From positions 1 through 50,461 of the forward strand of contig SHZZ01000026.1 of the NCBI GenBank assembly GCA_009692005.1: 50,461 nucleotides of DNA, in the 5' to 3' direction. The translations under genes and the position numbers were made by a program. Below the pieces are notes generated by a model. That model did no database searches and was not told the DNA's origin. It was given only the letters and a program-made list of their open reading frames with translations. This DNA comes from Gemmataceae bacterium. Its GTDB lineage: Bacteria > Planctomycetota > Planctomycetia > Gemmatales > Gemmataceae. This document shows, one piece after another, positions 8,836 to 16,594 of the stretch (position 1 is the stretch's first letter; each line of letters opens with the position of its first letter).

Positions 8836-9960
8836 TCATTTCAGCAACTGCCAGCCCTTGGCGCCGGTTTGCAAGCCGGTATGGCCCTTGTAGCGATCGA
8901 AAACTTTTTCCATTTCCTTAATGGAATCGAAGAAGCCGACAATATGAGCGGCGCGGAACGATTCCCCCGCCTTGACCTTTTTCCCGTGAATCTCTTCGAT
9001 CATGACGATGATGTTTCCCGGGCGCTGGCTGCACCAGGCCTCGTAAACCACCGTGGGTTCCAAGGTGAGCCCGCCAAGCCAGGGGCCCTCTTTCCCCGTT
9101 TTCTTGTCTCGCAGGTGATAAGCGCGGATGAATCGCTCGGGGATTGTATTCGTGTCGCGCCGGTAGCCGTACTTCACATCTGGTGGGAAGGGAACGAAAA
9201 ACTCTTTGGCCGGGATTATCAACCCGTTGGCCCCGCCCAGGTAGCTCAGGTACATTTCTGAAAAGGTGTCGCCTCTTTCATGGCGGACGCAGCCGGGCGT
9301 GTCGTTGCGCAGGAACATCTCCTCGGAATCGTTGACGCTTTCGATGCGGTCCATGAGCAGGAAATAGCGTTCTCCTTTGGGGAAGACGATAAGTTGGGTC
9401 CAGCGCGAGCCGGGCTTGCGGCCGGGTGCGGCGTATTCATATTGGTAAGAAGTTTTCACGGCGAGGAAGTCCGGTCCGCGGATCACTTCCGGCTGCACTG
9501 GTTTCATCCGGTGACAAAGTTGCGGCCCTTCCACCACCCGCTTCCTGCGCGTGGTGCCATGCGACAGCCGGTAGTATTCCTTTTTCCCCGGGTCGGTTTC
9601 GTTTTCGTGCCAGGCATAGCGGCCCACGCCATCGCCATCGGGCGCATTGACTTTTTCAGAATAGGCGGCGTCGCTGCCCGCTTCCATCAGCCAGTCAATG
9701 ACCATCAAACCGTCGCCGGCCTCGCGGAACCCCGTGGTTTTATCGAGGAACGAGCCCTTCTCGATCCCGGTCATCCACTGCTTGGGATTTTTTTTGGGAA
9801 TGACCGCCTCGAGTTTGCTGGTCTCAATCTTGATGGCCCGGTCATCCTCGGTCACGCGAACCCAGTCCTGTGGTGAGCCGGTCTGGGCTGAAAGATTTCC
9901 TGAAGGTAATAAGAGCAGCAGACTAACAATGAAACAGGCTGATGGATGCAAGGTCGGCAT
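8836..9960 (-). CDS. Secreted protein of unknown function
   Basis: A 374-residue exported protein. The ATG at 9960 follows GGAGG, so the longer frame from 9975 is not used. It begins with a signal peptide (hydrophobic CFIVSLLLLLPSG, cleavage near LSAQ). The body is rich in aromatic and charged residues and looks beta-rich (WVRVTEDDRAIKIETS, RYFLLMDRIESVNDSEEMFL), possibly a galactose-mutarotase-like or carbohydrate-binding fold. I do not recognise a named family and see no catalytic motif. The gene has a gap of about 450 bases upstream on its own strand, so it is probably transcribed alone. Neighbouring exported sugar-related genes (DUF1080, sialidase-like) hint at extracellular carbohydrate handling, which is inference. 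Confidence 0.82.
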   Translation of the reverse strand: MPTLHPSACFIVSLLLLLPSGNLSAQTGSPQDWVRVTEDDRAIKIETSKLEAVIPKKNPKQWMTGIEKGSFLDKTTGFREAGDGLMVIDWLMEAGSDAAYSEKVNAPDGDGVGRYAWHENETDPGKKEYYRLSHGTTRRKRVVEGPQLCHRMKPVQPEVIRGPDFLAVKTSYQYEYAAPGRKPGSRWTQLIVFPKGERYFLLMDRIESVNDSEEMFLRNDTPGCVRHERGDTFSEMYLSYLGGANGLIIPAKEFFVPFPPDVKYGYRRDTNTIPERFIRAYHLRDKKTGKEGPWLGGLTLEPTVVYEAWCSQRPGNIIVMIEEIHGKKVKAGESFRAAHIVGFFDSIKEMEKVFDRYKGHTGLQTGAKGWQLLK

Positions 9961-10181
9961 TGATAACCCCTCCAAAGATTCTTTTAAGATAGCATGGTAC
10001 AGTTGAATTGGCCCGATAAAAGTGGACGGCTGTTAGGGCTTGGGGCTTCGGACGGCGCCAGGGGTTTACTTTTAACTTTGGTCTCAGGGAGGCTGTGACA
10101 AAGGCGGGACTGTCGGAACATCCGAGGCCTCAAGGGGCCAAGCCCGGAGGCCCCAAACGGACCCGTCTTTTCCCCCTTCCC

Positions 10182-10260
10182 GGGAGCGCCAGGCTCCGGC
10201 CTGGCAGATTGATTGGCCGCGCTGGAGCGCGGCGATCCCAGCGAAGAACAAATCATGCTT
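10182..10260. repeat. Dispersed intergenic repeat, full copy A
   Basis: A 79-base unit aligned along its whole length with 30640-30719, differing at a handful of positions and one single-base indel. It begins GGGAGCGCCAGGC, contains CCTGGCAGATTGATTGGCC and ends CGATCCCAGCGAAGAACAAA-TCATGCTT. It has internal inverted arms (GCCAGGC/GCCTGGC), as in REP-type elements. Confidence 0.75.
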
Positions 10261-10292
10261 GCACCCCAGTGGGCGCTTGCACCCCAGTGGGC
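10257..10292. repeat. Tandem 18-base duplication
   Basis: Two exact head-to-tail copies of GCTTGCACCCCAGTGGGC lie at 10257-10274 and 10275-10292, followed by the first four bases of a third. They directly abut the dispersed repeat copy A. Confidence 0.85.
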
Positions 10293-10332
10293 GCTTCGAA
10301 CGGTTCGGACGGCGCCACGGGTTTACTTTTGG

Positions 10333-10370
10333 CCCCCTCTCCCTCACTGCTTCGCAGCGTGGAGAGGGGG
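10333..10370. repeat. Degenerate intergenic hairpin (ccctctcc family)
   Basis: The arms CCCCCTCTCC (10333-10342) and GGAGAGGGGG (10361-10370) pair fully, with an inner CTGC/GCAG pair and mismatches between. It has the same design as the perfect hairpin at 38350-38392, and both are followed by AAAGAA and a CAGG-type sequence. Confidence 0.65.
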
Positions 10371-10413
10371 AAAGAAAGGCAGGGCCGTCACGCCGGCGGA
10401 ACCCAGAAGCGCC

Positions 10414-11088
10414 TTATTTCTTCCCCGTGACTTTGAGATTGCGAAAAGCCACCGGGCCGTGGTCCCCCTGAAACATCAGCGGCCCTGTGGCTGCTTCCTT
10501 CCCGGTTAACCCCGAGGGCGTTGGTCCCTTGATCTCCACATTATCGTGAATGACTTGGTCGTTGAGAACGACCTTGTTGAAGCGGGCGTTGCTGGTTTTC
10601 TTGCCGTCGTTGAACATTGGGGCGTCGAAGTCGATGAGGAATTTCTGCCACTCGCCAGGCTTTTTTGCAGCGTTGACTCGTGGCGCTGCCGCGCTGTAAA
10701 GCCCACCGACATCTCCGGGGCCCACTTTTTCCTTCCCATAACTGTCGAGGATTTGCACCTCGTATTCGCCCATCAGGTAAATCCCGGAGTTCGACCCTTT
10801 GGGAACCATGAACTCCACCTCGATAACGGCGGAGCCGAACTTTTCTTCGGTGAAAATGTCCACGCCCGAGGCCGGGCTGACCAGCACGCCGCCCGCTTCC
10901 ACCGGGGTGACGGCCAACTTGCCGGGATTCTTTTCGTCGAGGGCGGCCTGGCCGTTGACCCACTTGCTTTTCTTGGCGTCGCCTTTAATTTTCCAGCCGG
11001 CAAGATCTTTGCCATTGATGAGGGACTGCGCCTGGGTTTGGCCGTGCAGAAAAAACGCCAGGGTGCAGAGGAGTAAAAAACGCGGCAT
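10414..11088 (-). CDS. Secreted DUF1080 (3-keto-disaccharide hydrolase-type) protein
   Basis: A 224-residue exported protein. The ATG at 11088 follows AGGAGA by seven bases, so the longer frame from 11139 is rejected. Residues 1-19 form a signal peptide. The mature part has DUF1080 hallmarks: LINGKDLAGWKIKGD near the start, FGSAVIEVEFMVPKGSNSGIYL, GEYEVQILDSYG, GGLYSAAAP, PGEWQKFLIDF, and the C-terminal GPLMFQGDHGPVAFRNLKV. This concanavalin-like fold is common in planctomycetes; some members hydrolyse 3-keto-glucosides. It lies 35 bases downstream of the sialidase-like gene and closes a DUF1501-sialidase-DUF1080 operon. Confidence 0.92.
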   Translation of the reverse strand: MPRFLLLCTLAFFLHGQTQAQSLINGKDLAGWKIKGDAKKSKWVNGQAALDEKNPGKLAVTPVEAGGVLVSPASGVDIFTEEKFGSAVIEVEFMVPKGSNSGIYLMGEYEVQILDSYGKEKVGPGDVGGLYSAAAPRVNAAKKPGEWQKFLIDFDAPMFNDGKKTSNARFNKVVLNDQVIHDNVEIKGPTPSGLTGKEAATGPLMFQGDHGPVAFRNLKVTGKK

Positions 11089-11123
11089 GGCACTTTCTCC
11101 TGATGGCAAAAGGGGGGTAGCTC

Positions 11124-12248
11124 TTAAGGCAATTTCCAATGGACGATGCGTAAGACGGCCTTGGGGTTGCCCGGGCGCACTTCGTACCAGGCGGTGCTCA
11201 GGGAACCGTCGTTTCTTTCTACAGTGGAAGGATAGCCGAGATCGCCGGTCACGCCGTCGGTGGAAAGGAGGATGGGCTGGCTCCAGGTCTTGCCTTTGTC
11301 GGAAGAAAGGCGCGCCTGGTTGCCAAAAGGTTTTCTTCGGTGGCCGTAACTCATCAAAATCCGGCCATCTTTCAACTTCAACAAATGGGAGGGCAACCCC
11401 CAGACGCCAATGGCATGGGGCGTGGACCAGGTTTTTCCTCCATCGGTGGATTCGCTCTGCAGGGTCTCTCGTTCGTTGGCCTTGTTATGGTTGCGGATAT
11501 GGACAAGGATAACTCCGCCGGCATCAATTGCGTGCAGTTCATGGTAGTTTTTAGCGTCGTCCCCTTCGCGAACGGGAATGGCGGCCAGTTTTTTCCAACT
11601 CACCCCGTCATCGGTTGAATGGCAAACCCCGACCCAGCCATCCCGCCAAAGGTCCTTCCCCGCATAAAGCAAGTCGCCATTGCCCAGGGCGATTGGCCCG
11701 TGCGGGCTGTTGACCAGGCAATCCTGCCTGGCGCTCCAGGTAATGCCGCCATCGGTGGAGCGGATCATCCAAACGCCCAAATCTTTTTTCCGCTGCTGGG
11801 GAGAAATGCGGTCTCTTGCCGACTGCCAGGCGCGCAAGTCGGCCTCCTTCCAGTTGCCCTTCTTCTCGGCGGCGGCCAGGATAGGTTCGTAAGCCAGTGA
11901 AGTGAAAGTGGTGACCAGCAAGGAACCCTTGGGTGTGACCAGGAGACCGGCGTCGCGGTCATCGAGAGGGCCGTCGAGAAGGGTTTGCGGCCAGGTCCAG
12001 GTTTTTCCCCCGTCGCGGGAGCGGAAAAGATCGACGCGCCCGAAGGGGCAGACATGAGCCTCCCGGCCGCCGGAGCAGACAAGGAGCAATTCGCCATCGG
12101 GTTTGATCGCCAGGGTGGGCCAGCCCTGGTAAAAGGGGGATTGAGTCGAGACAACGGCTGTGTCGAGTAGGACAGCCTTGGGGGCGCCTTCCTGTCCCCA
12201 GGCAATAGACGCAGCCATGAAAAAAGCGAGAAGGAAGGAAGCCCGCAA
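11124..12248 (-). CDS. Exported sialidase-fold (BNR/Asp-box) protein
   Basis: A 374-residue protein with a signal peptide (MRASFLLAFFMAASIAWGQ). Five Asp-box motifs mark a six-bladed sialidase propeller: SRDGGKTW, STDGGITW, STDDGVSW, STDGGKTW and SSDKGKTW. WPTLAIKPDGELLLVCSGGREAHVC and DDRDAGLLVTPKG are typical of planctomycete exo-alpha-sialidase-like proteins. Whether it cleaves sialic acid is doubtful, because many of these are annotated only by fold. It is 21 bases downstream of the DUF1501 gene and 35 bases upstream of the DUF1080 gene, all on the minus strand, so the three are probably co-transcribed. Confidence 0.88.
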   Translation of the reverse strand: MRASFLLAFFMAASIAWGQEGAPKAVLLDTAVVSTQSPFYQGWPTLAIKPDGELLLVCSGGREAHVCPFGRVDLFRSRDGGKTWTWPQTLLDGPLDDRDAGLLVTPKGSLLVTTFTSLAYEPILAAAEKKGNWKEADLRAWQSARDRISPQQRKKDLGVWMIRSTDGGITWSARQDCLVNSPHGPIALGNGDLLYAGKDLWRDGWVGVCHSTDDGVSWKKLAAIPVREGDDAKNYHELHAIDAGGVILVHIRNHNKANERETLQSESTDGGKTWSTPHAIGVWGLPSHLLKLKDGRILMSYGHRRKPFGNQARLSSDKGKTWSQPILLSTDGVTGDLGYPSTVERNDGSLSTAWYEVRPGNPKAVLRIVHWKLP

Positions 12249-12269
12249 AGTTATCTCCCGGCCAGGAAA

Positions 12270-13583
12270 TTACACCATGTCATTGAGAATGCGATGGTCG
12301 CCCGTGAGGATTGGCCTGGGCCTGCCGGTCGGGTCGAGCCAATGCGTTTTCGGGTCGATGCCAAAATGGTTGAAGACGGTGGCTGCCAGGTTTGAAGGGG
12401 TGAAAGGGTTTTCCTTGATGCCATAGCCGCGGGAATCGGTGGCGCCAATAACGGCGCCCTTGGGCAGCCCGCCGCCAAACGCCAGCATCGACATGCAGTT
12501 GGTCCAGTGGTCGCGGCCGGCGTTCTTGTTCATCACCGGCCCGCGGCCGAACTCGCCCATCATCAGCACCATCGTATCGTTCAATAAACCGCGCGATTCC
12601 AAATCGTGCTGCAGGGTATAAATGACTCGGTCCACCCGAGGCAGCAGGGGTTTCAACCCTTTAACAATGCCGCCCCAGCGCACTTCATCCCCATGGTGGT
12701 CGAAGTAACCCCAGGCGCCGCTGACCAGAACAAAAGTCACGCCCGCCTCCACCAGCCTGCGGGCCAGGAGCGCTTTTTCACCAATGCTGTCGCGGCCATA
12801 GGAATCGCGCAGCTTGTCCGCTTCCCGTTCCACTTCGAATGCTTCACGCGCTTTTCCCCGCACCACCAGGTCGAGGGCGCGGGCGTTGGCTTGATCCAGG
12901 CGATTGAAGGACCCGGTGGCGTCGAGTTGGCGCTCAAGCTTGTCGAATCCCTGGCGCAGGGAATCGCGGTCGCGCAGCGATTCAACATTTAAGCCCGTGG
13001 GCAGTTTCAATTTTCCCGCCAGCAGGCTTCCCTGCACCGGTTCAAAAGCGCTGCCCATGTGGCCGGCGCCCCAGACATCGGCTTTCCACGAGTCGGCCAG
13101 GCCGACAAAAGGAGGCAAGGCCGGGTCGTTGGCGCCACGGTATTTCGCCACGATGGAACCAATGGAAGGCCAGCCGTCGCCATCACGGGCGCCATCCGTC
13201 CGCCGGGCGAAGTCGTTGCCGGCCTGCAAAGTGATCGGCGTATGGTTGCTGGCCTTGCAATCGACCGAGCGAATAATGGTGAGTTTGTTGGCCAGGGAAG
13301 CTTGCAGGGGCAGATGTTCGGAAAAGCGAACGGAGGGAACCGCCGTGGCGATGGAGTTAAATGGCCCGCGGATTTCCACCGGAGCATCGGGTTTGGGATC
13401 CCACATGTCAATGTGGCTGGGTCCGCCGGAAAGCCAAAAGAGGATTACAGATTTCTTCGACGGGCTGGCGGCCTGCAAGGGTGACAGGGCGCCAAGTCCG
13501 CCCAGGGCTCCCAGGCCGGCCATGCTGGTTTGCAAAAACCAACGGCGACTGCCAACACGAATTCCCGTTTGATGGTTTGACAT
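12270..13583 (-). CDS. DUF1501 Tat-exported protein
   Basis: A 437-residue DUF1501 protein of the alkaline-phosphatase/sulfatase-like fold. The N-terminus has a twin-arginine signal, SRRWFLQTSMAGLGALGG. Family motifs visible include VILFWLSGGPSHIDMWDPKPDAP, IRGPFNSIATAVPSVRFSEHLP, NHTPITLQAGND, MMGEFGRGPVMN, and GRDHWTNCMSMLAFGGGLPKGAVIGATD. AGGAG precedes the ATG at 13583. In planctomycetes DUF1501 genes usually follow a DUF1549/DUF1553 cytochrome-containing gene; none is present here, and the partners are instead sialidase-like and DUF1080 genes. The molecular function is unknown. Confidence 0.94.
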   Translation of the reverse strand: MSNHQTGIRVGSRRWFLQTSMAGLGALGGLGALSPLQAASPSKKSVILFWLSGGPSHIDMWDPKPDAPVEIRGPFNSIATAVPSVRFSEHLPLQASLANKLTIIRSVDCKASNHTPITLQAGNDFARRTDGARDGDGWPSIGSIVAKYRGANDPALPPFVGLADSWKADVWGAGHMGSAFEPVQGSLLAGKLKLPTGLNVESLRDRDSLRQGFDKLERQLDATGSFNRLDQANARALDLVVRGKAREAFEVEREADKLRDSYGRDSIGEKALLARRLVEAGVTFVLVSGAWGYFDHHGDEVRWGGIVKGLKPLLPRVDRVIYTLQHDLESRGLLNDTMVLMMGEFGRGPVMNKNAGRDHWTNCMSMLAFGGGLPKGAVIGATDSRGYGIKENPFTPSNLAATVFNHFGIDPKTHWLDPTGRPRPILTGDHRILNDMV

Positions 13584-13769
13584 AATCGCTCCTGGCGCGG
13601 AAAACCGGTCGACCCGGTGTTTATCGGCATGACACTGGCAGGTTCTTTATTATGCACCCTGGCTGGGCTTCCGGGCAAGCAGGAAAGGAAAAAATGTCCT
13701 GGAGCGGGCAGTTTTAACCATCAGGTGGCTGACCCCCAAAAACTCATCCTCCACTACTTGGAAGAGGCT

Positions 13770-14849
13770 TTAGCGCCGCTGGCGGCCCTTTTGATAATGC
13801 TCCAGCAATCCGTCGCCGAAATCGTTGTCGAAATCGCGATAGACGCAGTGAACATGATCCGCTTGATCCTGCGTGTTGTCATATTCAATCAGGAAAGTGG
13901 GGCCTTGGATAAGGTAGTGATGGGGCTCGCCAGATTTCAGACCGCCCGACCATTGGAAGTGAATCTTGTCGGCGCCTGCCTTGTCAATCCGGGCCAGATC
14001 CTGGTCTGCCAGTTCCTTGCGAATGCGGCCGATGTGAACGCGCACAAGTTGCATTAACATTTCCCGCTGCACGGATGTCATGCCTGGGGCCGGCAGGCCG
14101 CGGGGGTTTCCCCGTTCGATTTTCCGCTGGTTCCCGGTGATGAGCCCGCCCACCGTCTCGGTCAGGAAGTCAGGAATTTTGCCAAAGCCAATCTTGCGCT
14201 GTTCCTGAGTGAAGGATTTCGCCAGGGCCCGGCCCAGGTCGGTTTCCTCTTGCAAGACCTGAAGCCCCTTGCGCGGACCGTCCGGGACGGTGGCCGGTAT
14301 CACCCCAAAAAACGATGGCGTCACCGAGATCCAGCGACCTTGAATGACCGTCACATTGAGGGAAAGGTGGAACCCCTCGACGCGGTATCCCCAGGTTCCC
14401 TCCGGAGCGGGGTCGCCAAAAATGGTGAAATAATACTGATCGGAGTCGCGGTAGACCAGCGGCGCCTTATCCGTTTCTCGCAGATAATCCCCCAGGCTCA
14501 TGATCGCCAGCGCCTTTTGATTGCCCGCATGGCTTAGGGCAGCGCTCATCAATGCCAAGCCGAGATGCCGTTGCCCCGTTTTCAATTGCTTGAGTGAGAC
14601 TCCCCGGCGGGCGATGGGGAAGAAATGAAAGTTGGCGCGCTCAGCGTCTTGAAACAGGTATTTCGCCTGCAGGCTTTTATCGACTGCATCGATAAAGCGC
14701 TGGGCGGTGACCGCGAGTTCGCGGGCGATTTCCCGCGATTCAATAGCGCCGGGCGGCGGCTTCACTCCGTCAAACGCACCGGCCATGGAAAGCAAGCCCA
14801 CCCACGCTGCCAGAGTGCCGCGCAAGAGCAGATTGCGATTCACCTTCAT
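13770..14849 (-). CDS. Secreted DUF3500 family protein
   Basis: A 359-residue protein with a signal peptide (LLLRGTLAAWVGLLSMAGAFDG). It matches the DUF3500 pattern: LGLALMSAALSHAGNQKALAIM, YYFTIFGDPAPEGTWGYRVEGFHLSLN, VTPSFFGVIPA, and the C-terminal FLIEYDNTQDQADHVHCVYRDFDNDFG. The ATG at 14849 follows a perfect AGGAGG. No function is established for the family. It lies 60 bases downstream of the oxidoreductase gene on the same strand, so co-transcription is possible. Confidence 0.92.
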   Translation of the reverse strand: MKVNRNLLLRGTLAAWVGLLSMAGAFDGVKPPPGAIESREIARELAVTAQRFIDAVDKSLQAKYLFQDAERANFHFFPIARRGVSLKQLKTGQRHLGLALMSAALSHAGNQKALAIMSLGDYLRETDKAPLVYRDSDQYYFTIFGDPAPEGTWGYRVEGFHLSLNVTVIQGRWISVTPSFFGVIPATVPDGPRKGLQVLQEETDLGRALAKSFTQEQRKIGFGKIPDFLTETVGGLITGNQRKIERGNPRGLPAPGMTSVQREMLMQLVRVHIGRIRKELADQDLARIDKAGADKIHFQWSGGLKSGEPHHYLIQGPTFLIEYDNTQDQADHVHCVYRDFDNDFGDGLLEHYQKGRQRR

Positions 14850-14909
14850 GGATCCTCCTGGTCAGAATAAACAACGGTTGCCTGGCAGAATTTTCGGCTA
14901 ACTCCCCAG

Positions 14910-16217
14910 CTAAACTCCCTTTGGCACGGCCCAATGACCCGGGCGGTATTTCCTGCGGACCAGGGGCGCGGCTTCCGCATCGTTGAGTATTTGTTCCGTG
15001 GCCGGGTCGAAGTGAAGCACTCGTCCGATGCGGGCCCCGATGTTGGCCAAATGGCACAGCGAGGCGGAAAGATGGCCGGCCATGGCATCGGCGTTAAGTT
15101 GCTTTTGTGTGCCGCGAATGCAATCGAAGAAATTCGTGTGGTGCGCCACCAGATCGACAGGCCCGGTTTTCTCGGCCAGGAGTTTGTTCTTGGCTCCGTA
15201 CAGTTTCCAGCCGACCGCGTGGCCAATGATCAACACGCCCTTGGTGCCATAGAAGGCTACGCCGTTCTCGTAACCCTCCTGAACATAAGGGGACCAAATG
15301 CGCTGCTCGAAAATCAGCTGCTTCATGACCCGGGGTTTGCCCGCCACCGGATATTCAAATATGGCGTATTGCGTATCGGGCCATTGCTGATCGTCATCAA
15401 AGAAGTATTTGCCCCCCTGGCAGGTGATGCGGGAAGGCTGCGTGGTCACGCCCAAGCCCCAGCAAGCGACATCAATATCATGCACGCCATCGTTGCCAAT
15501 GTCGCCGGCGCCGAAATCGTGCCACCAGCGCCAAACTCCGGGCAGCAGATTGGTGCGGTAGGGAACCATCGGGGCTGGCCCGATCCACAGGTCGTAGTCG
15601 AGGTTTGCAGGCGGAGTGGCGGGTTTAGATTTTCCAATCGATCGGCGCAACTGGCTGTTCCACGCCTTGGCCACCAGGACCTCGCCGATTTCTCCCTTAA
15701 GAACAATGTCCATGGCCTCGCGGATTATGGGGGTGCTGCGGCTTTGCGTTCCCACCTGCAGGCATTTGCCGCTGCGCTTGGCCGCCTCCACCAGAAGCCT
15801 GCCTTCCCTGATATTGTGGCTGCAGGGTTTTTCCACATAAACATGCTTGCCCGCCTCGAGTGCGAGGATGGCGGCGGGGGTGTGCCAATGGTCCGGCGTG
15901 GCAATCAAGACGGCGTCTACGCTTTTGTCATCCAGGATTTGGCGCAGGTCCTTGACTGCCTGGGGGGCGCGGGAACCTTTTTCCACCAGCGCCGCCGCCG
16001 TCGCCAGGCGGGATTGATCGACATCGCAAACATGGGTGATGGCGACATCCTTGCGGCCGAGAAGATTACGCAGATGATTAGAGCCCATGCCGCCCGGGCC
16101 GATTACCCCCAGGCGCAGGACCTCTTCCGCAGCGCTCGCTGGCTTGGCGGACAGGGCCAATGCCGCGGGGGCCAGGCCAGCAGTTTTCAAAAAAGATCTT
16201 CGTCCGTTCAGTTTCAT
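14910..16217 (-). CDS. Tat-exported Gfo/Idh/MocA family oxidoreductase
   Basis: A 435-residue protein. The ATG at 16217 (MKLNGRRSFLK) is preferred over 16253 because it starts a clean twin-arginine signal and has AGGAAA upstream. After the signal comes a Rossmann NAD(P) site, LRLGVIGPGGMGSNHLRNLL, then VCDVD, and the conserved ATPDHWHTPAAILALEAGKHVYVEKP with the family EKP lysine. The C-terminal half carries WRWWHDFGAGDIGNDGVHDID, typical of planctomycete exported members. Such enzymes oxidise or reduce sugars and polyols using tightly bound nucleotide. The substrate is unknown. Confidence 0.93.
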   Translation of the reverse strand: MKLNGRRSFLKTAGLAPAALALSAKPASAAEEVLRLGVIGPGGMGSNHLRNLLGRKDVAITHVCDVDQSRLATAAALVEKGSRAPQAVKDLRQILDDKSVDAVLIATPDHWHTPAAILALEAGKHVYVEKPCSHNIREGRLLVEAAKRSGKCLQVGTQSRSTPIIREAMDIVLKGEIGEVLVAKAWNSQLRRSIGKSKPATPPANLDYDLWIGPAPMVPYRTNLLPGVWRWWHDFGAGDIGNDGVHDIDVACWGLGVTTQPSRITCQGGKYFFDDDQQWPDTQYAIFEYPVAGKPRVMKQLIFEQRIWSPYVQEGYENGVAFYGTKGVLIIGHAVGWKLYGAKNKLLAEKTGPVDLVAHHTNFFDCIRGTQKQLNADAMAGHLSASLCHLANIGARIGRVLHFDPATEQILNDAEAAPLVRRKYRPGHWAVPKGV

Positions 16218-16594
16218 GATGAATTTCCTTTCCTCAGTTGACGAATCCGGCATGGCGGACCGCCGGGGAGGACTTCTCCGGGTTCTTGGGGATTAACAGC
16301 GTAGCATTATCCCGAAGGGAAATCCATTCTTTGGCGAGTTGCAGCCTGGCGTTTCCAAGGGAAAAGGAAAAGCCGGGCCCGTTGAACCAACCGAGGTGGT
16401 CAAGGGGCCAAGCCCGGAGCACCCACACGGGTGCAAGGGTGACCGACGGGTGGCAATTTAAAAACAAGAAACCCGTCCCTAACGCATCCGGGCTCGGACG
16501 CCGCCGCAAGCTTGAACGCCTTGGCGGCCTCGGTGAGAGGTTTGTTCTTCGCTGGGATCGGCGCCCTCCGGCTCGTAAAAATGCTGCGCTTTCC
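16218..16594. other. Intergenic region with partial repeat copies
   Basis: About 375 bases without a credible gene, between the oxidoreductase start and the 3' end of polX. It holds an inverted partial copy of the dispersed repeat (16541-16571) and a variant of its GCCTGGCGTT arm near 16344. A GGGCCAAGCCCGGAG segment (about 16397) also occurs near 10136, and a GGGCTCGGACGCC segment near 16489 recalls parts of the repeat-rich gaps at 10038 and 30743. Confidence 0.5.
16541..16571 (-). repeat. Dispersed intergenic repeat, partial inverted copy
   Basis: Bases 16541-16560 are the exact reverse complement of the 20-base end block shared by the full copies at 10182-10260 and 30640-30719. The match decays after that (GCGCCCTCCG against CCGCACTCCA). 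Confidence 0.7.

Larger units (their letters stand above)
9961..10413. other. Repeat-rich intergenic region
   Basis: About 450 bases with no credible gene. It holds a copy of the dispersed intergenic repeat (10182-10260), a tandem 18-base duplication (10257-10292), the degenerate ccctctcc hairpin (10333-10370), and two near copies of a GGACGGCGCCA-GGGTTTACTTTT module (around 10051 and 10308). Confidence 0.6.

Noticed and set aside
14934-16241. A 435-codon open frame antisense to the Gfo/Idh/MocA gene
   Set aside because: The minus-strand gene has a Tat signal, Rossmann motif and EKP. The antisense frame is a by-product of codon bias.
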